This document shows positions 55,088 through 62,128 of a stretch of 64,000 bases of DNA, piece after piece. Origin of the DNA: Candidatus Magnetominusculus dajiuhuensis (GTDB lineage Bacteria; Nitrospirota; Thermodesulfovibrionia; Thermodesulfovibrionales; Magnetobacteriaceae); NCBI GenBank assembly GCA_015233465.1, contig JADFXP010000012.1, forward strand, positions 1-64,000. The letters run 5' to 3'. The notes under the pieces were generated by a model. That model was given only the letters and a program-made list of their open reading frames with translations, did no database searches and had not been told where the DNA came from. Numbering within the stretch: the first letter of the stretch is position 1; each line of letters starts with the position of its first letter. Position numbers and translations under genes: made by a program.

Positions 55088-56134
55088 ATGACGCAAACAA
55101 ACACTATTAATACAACTCTTAGAGAGATCTCAGGATTAATTGACGGTCAAATTTATGGTGATTCTTCAACAGAAATCACCTCTGTATGCGGTATTGCAGA
55201 AGCTGTCACTGGATGTATTACCTATGTAGAGGCGCACTATGACATGTCTCTGCTTAACCAATTAAAATCATCTAAGGCAAGCGCAGTAATTGTTGCAGCA
55301 CAAATCTATGACCTTAAACTGCCTCAGATTGTCACAGTAGATCCAGTCTTATCATATATAAAACTCCTAAACCACTTTTATGTAAAAAATCATCCCGCTA
55401 AAGGAGTTATGAATGGAGCAATTTTAAATGATGACATACATTTAGGTGATGATATTTCCATATATCCAAATGTATATATATCTAAAAATGTATCCATTGG
55501 CGACCGCTCAATACTATATCCAGGGACATTTATTGGAGAAAATTCCTCTATAGGATCTGATTGCGTTATTTATGCAAATGTGACCATTAATGATAACGTC
55601 CAAGTCGGAGATCGAGTTAGAATTCATCCAAATTCAGTAATCGGAGCAGACGGTTTTGGTTACGTTTTTATTGAGGGTCAGCATGTAAAAAAGCCTCAGA
55701 TTGGAGGAGTTTTAATTGACGATGACGTTGAAATCGGGGCAAATGTTACGATAGACAGGGCAGCCACAGGAAATACGATTATTGGCAAAGGCTCTAAGAT
55801 TGATAACCTCGTTCAAATTGCGCATAATGTTAAAATAGGGAAGTTTGTGATTGTTGTTGCCCAAGCAGGTATTGCAGGTAGTTCAATAATTGGAGACCGC
55901 ACAATAATTGCAGCTCAAGCAGGCATCCCTGACCATATAAACATTGAGCCAGACAGTTTTATTGGCCCGCAAAGCGGAGTTATGAAGGATTTAAAGAGCG
56001 GTAAGTATCTTGGTTCCCCTGCCATTCCTTATAGAGATTTCATAAAGAGAGAATCCATATTAAAACGTCTCCCTGAAATTGTAAAAAAAATAGATGATAT
56101 TGAAAAAAAATCAGATAAAATATATAATAAATAA
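55088..56134 (+). CDS. lpxD: UDP-3-O-acylglucosamine N-acyltransferase
   Basis: A 348-residue left-handed beta-helix enzyme that adds the second acyl chain to UDP-glucosamine in lipid A synthesis. The N-terminal uridine-binding domain (about 1-105) is followed by hexapeptide repeats ([20 protein letters not shown] and so on), [11 protein letters not shown] and the catalytic His region [11 protein letters not shown]. The order skp-lpxD-fabZ-lpxA-lpxI is standard for Gram-negative bacteria outside the gamma group. The genes are separated by only 1-27 bp or overlap. Confidence 0.96.
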   Translation: MTQTNTINTTLREISGLIDGQIYGDSSTEITSVCGIAEAVTGCITYVEAHYDMSLLNQLKSSKASAVIVAAQIYDLKLPQIVTVDPVLSYIKLLNHFYVKNHPAKGVMNGAILNDDIHLGDDISIYPNVYISKNVSIGDRSILYPGTFIGENSSIGSDCVIYANVTINDNVQVGDRVRIHPNSVIGADGFGYVFIEGQHVKKPQIGGVLIDDDVEIGANVTIDRAATGNTIIGKGSKIDNLVQIAHNVKIGKFVIVVAQAGIAGSSIIGDRTIIAAQAGIPDHINIEPDSFIGPQSGVMKDLKSGKYLGSPAIPYRDFIKRESILKRLPEIVKKIDDIEKKSDKIYNK

Positions 56135-56155
56135 AAAAATATTTTTGGAGAGAAA

Positions 56156-56587
56156 ATGCTTGATATCTTTGAGATTCAAAAATGTATACCACATAGGTAT
56201 CCATTTCTTTTGGTAGACCGTATAATTGAACTTGTCCCTGATAAAAGTATCGTAGGCTTAAAAAATGTATCCATTAATGAACCTTTTTTCCAAGGACATT
56301 TCCCGGGTAATCCTGTAATGCCCGGAGTTTTGACAATTGAGGCAATGGCGCAAACAGCAGGCGTGCTTGGGGCAAAATCAGGAATAGCTGCAAAGGCAAT
56401 CTATTTTATGAGTATTGAAAACGCAAAATTTCGTAAACCAGTCCGTCCCGGCGACCAGCTTAGAATAGAGATTGAACTTACTCACAGACGCAGTATGGTC
56501 ATGAAATTTAATGGTAAGGTATTCGTTGACGATCAGTTAGTATCAGAGGCTCAAATGACTGCAATGGCTTCTGATAAGGAGATCTAA
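56156..56587 (+). CDS. fabZ: (3R)-hydroxyacyl-ACP dehydratase
   Basis: A 143-residue hot-dog-fold dehydratase of fatty acid synthesis. IPHRYPFLLVDRI and the catalytic HFPGNPVMPGVLTIEAMAQ (His and Glu) are intact. The length matches the family. It competes with lipid A synthesis for hydroxyacyl-ACP. It starts behind GGAGAG and ends 1 bp before lpxA. Confidence 0.96.
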   Translation: MLDIFEIQKCIPHRYPFLLVDRIIELVPDKSIVGLKNVSINEPFFQGHFPGNPVMPGVLTIEAMAQTAGVLGAKSGIAAKAIYFMSIENAKFRKPVRPGDQLRIEIELTHRRSMVMKFNGKVFVDDQLVSEAQMTAMASDKEI

Positions 56588-56588
56588 T

Positions 56589-57368
56589 ATGCCATCCATT
56601 ATTCACCCCTCTGCAATAGTTGACCCAAAGGCATTTATTGATGAAGATGTTGAAATAGGGCCATTTTGTATTATTGGCAAAGATGTAAAAATAGCTCATA
56701 AAACCAAACTCCATTCAAATGTAATCATTGACGGCGATACAACTATTGGCAGCGGTTGTGAAATATTCCAATTTACAACAATAGGACTGCCTCCTCAATG
56801 TGTTCAATATAGAAATGAACCAACAAAGGTAATAATTGGCAATAATAATCTTATAAGGGAATACATGTCTATACACAGGGCATCTGTAAATGGCGATGGG
56901 ACAACAACCATTGGAGATAATAATTATATGATGGCTTATGTTCATATTGCCCATGACTGCAAGATCGGCAGCAATACTATCTTATCAAACGTTGCCTCAT
57001 GCGCAGGTCATGTTCAGGTAGGTGACTTTGCGGTCATTGGCGGCCTAACAGCAGCCCATCAATTTTCAAGGATTGGGGCTTATGCAATGGTTGGAGCGTG
57101 CAGCTATGTAAATCAAGACATCCCGCCTTACACCCTTGCTTCTGGCACAAGGACAAAACTTTACGGGTTAAATATAGTAGGACTAAAGAGACAAGGATTT
57201 TCCGCTGAGAAGATAAGTATTTTAAAAAAGGCTTATAGAATACTATTTATGGATGAATTAAAACTCAAAGACGCATTAATCAAAGTAGAAACAGAACTTC
57301 CACAAATAGATGAGATTAAGATATTGATTGAATTTATGAAGGCAAGCAAAAGGGGTATTAGTCAATGA
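56589..57368 (+). CDS. lpxA: UDP-N-acetylglucosamine acyltransferase
   Basis: A 259-residue hexapeptide-repeat enzyme catalysing the first step of lipid A synthesis. IHPSAIVDPKAFIDEDVEIG, EYMSIHRASVNGDGTTTIGD, the catalytic His in MAYVHIAHDCKIG and GGLTAAHQFSRIG are present. The helical C-terminal domain (about 190-259) is normal. It overlaps lpxI by 4 bp, which indicates coupled translation. No anomaly is seen. Confidence 0.97.
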   Translation: MPSIIHPSAIVDPKAFIDEDVEIGPFCIIGKDVKIAHKTKLHSNVIIDGDTTIGSGCEIFQFTTIGLPPQCVQYRNEPTKVIIGNNNLIREYMSIHRASVNGDGTTTIGDNNYMMAYVHIAHDCKIGSNTILSNVASCAGHVQVGDFAVIGGLTAAHQFSRIGAYAMVGACSYVNQDIPPYTLASGTRTKLYGLNIVGLKRQGFSAEKISILKKAYRILFMDELKLKDALIKVETELPQIDEIKILIEFMKASKRGISQ

Positions 57369-58183
57369 AGACATTAGGATTACTTGCAGCTAGCGGAGAG
57401 CTGCCTTATATAGTTGCTTATCAAGCCAAAAAAATGGGGTACACGGTCAATGCAATTGGACTGGATCCCCTTGTTAATGAATCTCTTAGAAAATATGTTG
57501 ATCATCTTGAGATTATTCACGTAGGCAAGATGGGGACTATTATCAAGACACTATTAAATTCTGGAGCAGAAAAAACAGTCATGGCTGGCAAAGTTCCAAA
57601 AATCATGTTATCTAATAGTCAAATAAAACCAGATCTAAAGGCTGCTTCGATGCTGCTTAAATTAAAAAACAAAAGCGATGACGAAATCTTATTAACCATT
57701 ATCAATGAATTTGAAAGACAGGGCATTAACATTATAAACATCACTGATATTATCTCCTCACTATTAACCCCTAAAGGCGTGCTTGGTAAACATAAACTTG
57801 ATAAACATATGCAAAAAGATATAGACTTTGGTCTTCCGATTGCCAGAGCGATAGGAAGTCTTGATATAGGCCAGACCATTATAATATCTGACCGTGCTGT
57901 TATGGCAGTTGAAGCGATTGAGGGTACTGATCAAGCGATAATACGAGGATGCTCTCTATGTAATAATGGAAGTAATGGAAACGCAGTTGTAATTAAGGTA
58001 CTAAAACCACAGCAAGATATGAGATATGACGTTCCAACCGCTGGAGTTGACACAATTAATACCATGATCAAGGCAGGTGCAAAAGTTCTTGCTCTTGAGG
58101 CAGGACGCACCTTAATGATTAATAAAGAAGAGATGATTGCACTTGCAGATAAGGCTGGTATTACTATTGCTGGTGTAGCTTAA
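57365..58183 (+). CDS. lpxI: UDP-2,3-diacylglucosamine pyrophosphatase (LpxI)
   Basis: A 272-residue DUF1009-family enzyme that removes UMP from UDP-diacylglucosamine, the LpxH-independent route. LGLLAASGELPYIVAYQAKK at the start, TVMAGKVPK, AVEAIEGTDQAIIRG and the end VPTAGVDTINTMIKAGAKVL then ALEAG are characteristic, with the catalytic Asp in GVDT. Its presence shows that this organism uses LpxI in place of LpxH for this step, at least here. Convergent with truA, 8 bp apart. Confidence 0.95.
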   Translation: MKTLGLLAASGELPYIVAYQAKKMGYTVNAIGLDPLVNESLRKYVDHLEIIHVGKMGTIIKTLLNSGAEKTVMAGKVPKIMLSNSQIKPDLKAASMLLKLKNKSDDEILLTIINEFERQGINIINITDIISSLLTPKGVLGKHKLDKHMQKDIDFGLPIARAIGSLDIGQTIIISDRAVMAVEAIEGTDQAIIRGCSLCNNGSNGNAVVIKVLKPQQDMRYDVPTAGVDTINTMIKAGAKVLALEAGRTLMINKEEMIALADKAGITIAGVA

Positions 58184-58191
58184 AAAACCTT

Positions 58192-59031
58192 TCACAATTT
58201 CATCAATGAGTCCTCATAAAAAACCCGCTCAAGATAAAGCCCATTTGGAGGGGCAGCAATGCCTGCAGCACATCTATCTTTTGCGCTGATAATCTGATTA
58301 ATACTCTTTTTATTAACGCTTTGCGAGGTTTGGGGGCGCAACTGCCGTCGTTGCGCTTTATTAATCTTTCCGCTTGATACATCTACCAATGTGCCGACAA
58401 TATTTCTTACCATATATCTTAGAAAGCCGTCAGCTTGTACTGAAATCTTGATAAAATCCACATTATTTTGAACAGCCCCAAAAAAACCAAGGGATTTCTC
58501 AATTGTTATAGTTAGATCATAAATCTCTCTAACAGTAGACCCTGTGACAGTAGAATTTGTAGTAAAAGATTTAAAATCATGGATTCCTTTAAAATAAACA
58601 ACGCTCTGCTTCATAATATCAAGGTCAATTGGATATTTTATGTGCCAAGCGTAACGCAAAAGAAAAGGATTTATATCTGAAGTATTATATATTAAATAAA
58701 AATACCGTTTACTTAAGGCATTAAATCTTGGATGAAAATCCATCCCAACTTCTACTGCATCAATAATCCTAATATCTTCAGGTAAAAGTGCATTTAATGC
58801 CTTATAGAAATCACGGGCAGCAAGGCGGGATCTTGTATCAAATATAGCTCTCTGTCCAAGTGCATGAACGCCAGCATCAGTTCTTCCAGAGCCATATATC
58901 CTAACAAATTCTCCAGTAATTCTGCTAAGAACGCCTTCAATTACGCCTTGAATAGTCTTGACAGAATTTTGTATCTGCCAGCCGTGATAAGCAGAGCCGT
59001 CATATTGTATTGTCAATAACAATCTTTTCAT
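58192..59031 (-). CDS. truA: tRNA pseudouridine(38-40) synthase with repeat-derived insertion
   Basis: A 279-residue TruA. LLLTIQYDGSAYHGWQIQ, the catalytic Asp in GSGRTDAGVHALGQ, FHPRFNALSKRYFYLI and FLRYMVRNIVGTLVDVSSG are intact. TruA modifies the anticodon arm of tRNAs. Near residues 225-238 the protein has AQRRQLRPQTSQS, encoded by a palindrome (GCGCAAC..GTTGCGC) joined to a block seen in an intergenic repeat at 22829. Ordinary TruA lacks this segment. ATG 59031 follows AAGG with 6-nt spacing; the frame is open to 59085. Confidence 0.94.
   Translation of the reverse strand: MKRLLLTIQYDGSAYHGWQIQNSVKTIQGVIEGVLSRITGEFVRIYGSGRTDAGVHALGQRAIFDTRSRLAARDFYKALNALLPEDIRIIDAVEVGMDFHPRFNALSKRYFYLIYNTSDINPFLLRYAWHIKYPIDLDIMKQSVVYFKGIHDFKSFTTNSTVTGSTVREIYDLTITIEKSLGFFGAVQNNVDFIKISVQADGFLRYMVRNIVGTLVDVSSGKINKAQRRQLRPQTSQSVNKKSINQIISAKDRCAAGIAAPPNGLYLERVFYEDSLMKL
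58319..58360. repeat. Palindromic element inside truA
   Basis: GCGCAACTGCCGTCGTTGCGC is an interrupted palindrome. It is joined to GCGAGGTTTGGGGGC, which resembles AAGGTTTGGGGGC at 22832-22844. It adds about 14 codons to truA without a frame change. Confidence 0.6.
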
Positions 59032-59197
59032 TAGTGCCTTGCTGGGTTTGCCCATAGTTAATATGCAGCCCACCAAATAATTCAATCTATTCTATTCTTT
59101 TAAAAAAATTCCATACAAATAATAACATTTTCTTTACTTTAGATGTCAAAACCTTTTAAAATACAAAAGGGATAACCCTCAGTGTTTTATTAATACA

Positions 59198-59758
59198 ATG
59201 AATGAAAAAATAAATAACGCTTCTCAAAGGGTTATAAATCTGCCAAATTTTCTTACAATATTAAGAATTCTGGCAATACCTTTATTTGTGACTACAATTA
59301 TCTATCATAAATATATGATAGCTCTGATTGTATTTATAAGCGCTGCTATTACAGATGCACTTGATGGTCTTATTGCAAGGCTGACGAATCAGCAGACTGA
59401 TATTGGCAGATTTCTTGATCCGCTTGCGGATAAGATTTTACTTACTACATCATTTGTATTATTCTCTTATTATGGCTGGATTCCGATATGGCTGACAATA
59501 ATAGTAATAACAAGGGATACAATTGTTGTAGTCGGATGGTTTATAATATATCTTATTCGTCATACAACTGTCATTAATCCCAGCATTTTGGGAAAGACTG
59601 CGATAGCTGCTCAACTTATATTTATTGCATACACAATTTTACAGATTAATTATGTAGGAGTTCCAGATTCAATTATCTTAATAGTTCTGACAGCTTTATT
59701 TACAGTTATATCAGGACTACATTATATTTATAAAGGTTTTGCATACAATAATGGCTGA
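59198..59758 (+). CDS. pgsA: CDP-diacylglycerol-glycerol-3-phosphate phosphatidyltransferase
   Basis: A 186-residue inner-membrane enzyme of phosphatidylglycerol synthesis. The CDP-alcohol phosphotransferase motif is DALDGLIARLTNQQTDIGRF and LDPLADKILL (D..DG..AR..G...D...D). About five to six membrane segments are present. NLPNFLTILRILAIPLF is the typical start. It overlaps the DUF512 gene by 8 bp. Confidence 0.93.
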   Translation: MNEKINNASQRVINLPNFLTILRILAIPLFVTTIIYHKYMIALIVFISAAITDALDGLIARLTNQQTDIGRFLDPLADKILLTTSFVLFSYYGWIPIWLTIIVITRDTIVVVGWFIIYLIRHTTVINPSILGKTAIAAQLIFIAYTILQINYVGVPDSIILIVLTALFTVISGLHYIYKGFAYNNG

Positions 59759-61088
59759 AGTTCAAGATTTAGAGATTCAAAGCCCTGCACAAAGAGCAGG
59801 CATATTATCAGGAGATAACATTGTCTCAATCAATGGAAACCCAATTAACGATGAGATTGATGTCACTTTTTACAGTCAATCCCCTATTTTAGAACTCGTC
59901 ATAAAAAGGAAAGGCAAGATACTTGAAAAAACCATTGAGAAAGATGAATATGAGCAGCCAGGGTTTACGCTAAAACCATTTAAGATAAAACAATGCGCTA
60001 ATCGCTGCTTATTTTGCTTTGTATCTCAGCTTCCAAAAGGTCTGAGAAAGACCCTTTATATCAAAGATGAAGACTTTAGATTATCCTTTCAATACGGCAG
60101 TTATCTTACACTTTCAAACCTAACCCCTGAAGACAAAAAACGTATAATCACTCAAAGACTCAGCCCATTATATGTCTCAATACATTCAACAAATGATGAG
60201 ATACGCCGCCATATGCTTAGAAATAATAACGCTGCCCCAATTATTAAAGAGATAAAATACTTAGTTAAAAATAAGATTAAACTACATACTCAGATAGTTC
60301 TTTGTCCTGGGTTTAATGATGGGGAAGACCTTAAGAATTCCATTAATGACCTCTATAAGTTTTATCCTTATGTAAATACAATTGCAGTCATACCAGTAGG
60401 ACTTACTGCACTCGGAAATAAAAAACTAAGACCTGTGACAAAAGAAGATGCCGTTGACGCGCTGACTATAATTGAAAAAGCACAAAAGAAATTCTCTAAA
60501 AAACACGGAGATTATGTAGTTTACGGGGCAGATGAATTATACATAAAGGCTGATATTAATTTCCCTCCTCTTAGAAATTATGGAGAGCTTCATCAGATTG
60601 AAAACGGCGTAGGCATGGTTCCACAATTTATTGAAAAGGCAAGGAGATTCCGCAAACACATTCAACCCTCTAACTCAAAGATTATTGCAATTACAGGTAT
60701 ATCATTTTATCCATATCTAAACAAGTTCGTTCAAAGGCTGATAGATAAATACGGTTTCAATATAACAATAATACCTGTTGAGAATCTATTTTTTGGCCAA
60801 TCTGTTACTGTAACCGGCCTTCTTTCAGGAAGAGACATCTTAAGGGCGCTTATGGGCAAGATTCACGAAAATGATATATTATTAATCCCTGATGTAACGC
60901 TTCGTAATGGCGAAGATATATTTTTGGATGATATATCCTTTGATTTTATCGGCGAGACCCTAAAGGTAAAGACGATATTAATTGAATCAACCTTTGAAGG
61001 TCTAATACACGCCCTCACCAATATAAAGCAACAGGGCGAGGGTCTTGACCCTTCTCAAAAAGCTCATAATGATAACCTCACAAACTAA
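59751..61088 (+). CDS. DUF512 radical-SAM protein with PDZ-like start
   Basis: A 445-residue member of the DUF512 family. An N-terminal PDZ-like domain (SPAQRAGILSGDNIVSINGN) is followed by a radical-SAM-type cysteine motif CANRCLFCFVSQLPKGLR, the DUF512 core (LYVSIHSTNDEIR, QIVLCPGFNDG) and TGLLSGRDILRAL at the end. The function of the family is not established. The last 20 residues, GEGLDPSQKAHNDN, are encoded by a palindromic element also present in mutS; this tail runs over the aroE start. ATG 59751 overlaps the pgsA stop. Confidence 0.88.
   Translation: MAEVQDLEIQSPAQRAGILSGDNIVSINGNPINDEIDVTFYSQSPILELVIKRKGKILEKTIEKDEYEQPGFTLKPFKIKQCANRCLFCFVSQLPKGLRKTLYIKDEDFRLSFQYGSYLTLSNLTPEDKKRIITQRLSPLYVSIHSTNDEIRRHMLRNNNAAPIIKEIKYLVKNKIKLHTQIVLCPGFNDGEDLKNSINDLYKFYPYVNTIAVIPVGLTALGNKKLRPVTKEDAVDALTIIEKAQKKFSKKHGDYVVYGADELYIKADINFPPLRNYGELHQIENGVGMVPQFIEKARRFRKHIQPSNSKIIAITGISFYPYLNKFVQRLIDKYGFNITIIPVENLFFGQSVTVTGLLSGRDILRALMGKIHENDILLIPDVTLRNGEDIFLDDISFDFIGETLKVKTILIESTFEGLIHALTNIKQQGEGLDPSQKAHNDNLTN
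61037..61077. repeat. Hairpin element at the DUF512/aroE junction
   Basis: GGCGAGGGTCTTGACCCTTC then TCAAAAAGCTCATAATGATA. It aligns base for base with the mutS copy (GACGAGGGTCTCGACCCGTT then TCAAAAAGCCCATAATAATT) and with the inner hairpin at 36822-36845. The aroE ATG lies within it. Confidence 0.75.
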
Positions 61089-61887
61089 GATAACAGGTCT
61101 ATTTGGTTATCCAATCAAACACAGCCTCTCCCCAAAGATGCACAATGCAGGGTTTGCCCAACTTAATCTTGATTATTGTTACCTGCCGTTTCTTGTTAAA
61201 CCAGAAGATCTAAAAGATGCAGTTAATGGCATACGCGCAATGGGATTTGCAGGCGTTAATCTAACTATTCCGCATAAGGAAATGGTTATTAAACTTCTTG
61301 ACGAGACTGATAAAGAGGCTCAATTTATCGGGGCAGTTAATACCATTGTTAATATGAATGGGCATTTAAAGGGATATAATACAGACGGAAGGGGATTTAT
61401 AAAATCGCTTGAAGAACAAGGAATTAATCTTTCAGATAAAACTGTTTTGGTAATTGGAGCAGGAGGGGCATCAAAGGGGATATGTTATTATTTAGCTCAA
61501 AAAGTTAAGAAATTAATCATATATAATCGTTCAATAGACAGACGTGATGCCTTGATTGAAAGTCTATGCAATCTAAATCCAGTATTTCCTTGCTATGAAC
61601 TCTCAGATGCTGACTCCTGCGATATTATTATAAACACAACTCCGCTTGGGTTAAAATCTGACGACCCTCTTCCAATTGATTCTAAATATATACGCAAAAA
61701 TCACATAGTCTGTGACCTTATATTTTCTGATACCAACCTTTTACAAGCTGCGCGTCAGGCAAGGGCAAAGACAATAAGCGGTCATGGAATGCTTTTATGG
61801 CAGGGAATTTACGCATTTGAATTATGGACAGGGGTAAAAGCTCCTGTTGACATTATGCGTGAGGCGGTCTATAATTCTCGACAATAA
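61069..61887 (+). CDS. aroE: Shikimate dehydrogenase
   Basis: A 272-residue NADP-dependent shikimate dehydrogenase of aromatic amino acid synthesis. FGYPIKHSLSPKMHNAGF, the Lys in NLTIPHKE, GAVNTIV, YNTDGRGF and the nucleotide-binding VIGAGGASKGICYYL are intact. The ATG at 61069 lies inside the repeat-derived tail of the DUF512 gene, so start signals and the element overlap by 20 bp. A TTG at 61045 is an unlikely alternative. It ends the pgsA-DUF512-aroE operon. Confidence 0.94.
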   Translation: MITSQTKITGLFGYPIKHSLSPKMHNAGFAQLNLDYCYLPFLVKPEDLKDAVNGIRAMGFAGVNLTIPHKEMVIKLLDETDKEAQFIGAVNTIVNMNGHLKGYNTDGRGFIKSLEEQGINLSDKTVLVIGAGGASKGICYYLAQKVKKLIIYNRSIDRRDALIESLCNLNPVFPCYELSDADSCDIIINTTPLGLKSDDPLPIDSKYIRKNHIVCDLIFSDTNLLQAARQARAKTISGHGMLLWQGIYAFELWTGVKAPVDIMREAVYNSRQ

Positions 61888-62069
61888 AACAGGGCAGCCC
61901 CTACTAGTATATTCATTTTAAACGAAATCTTATTTTGAATAACCTTCAAATACCCCGTCTGCTACGCATCCACCACTTTTTCTAAAATGGGAATTTAAAC
62001 GAAATTTACTTTTGACAATAACTATAGTATTTACCAACAAAACTTAAACAGAAATTTATAAAAATTAAT

Positions 62070-62125
62070 GGGTTCAAAGGGACGAGTCCCTTTGCGGAGA
62101 TTTTTAAGAGGCGGAGTCTCTTAAA
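62070..62125. repeat. Palindromic repeats before the WD40-caspase gene 3' end
   Basis: GGGTTCAAAGGGACGAGTCC continues into CTTTGCGG, the same family as 32866. TTTAAGAGGCGGAGTCTCTTAAA is a second hairpin right after it. They probably end both convergent transcripts. Confidence 0.7.
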
Positions 62126-62128
62126 GGG

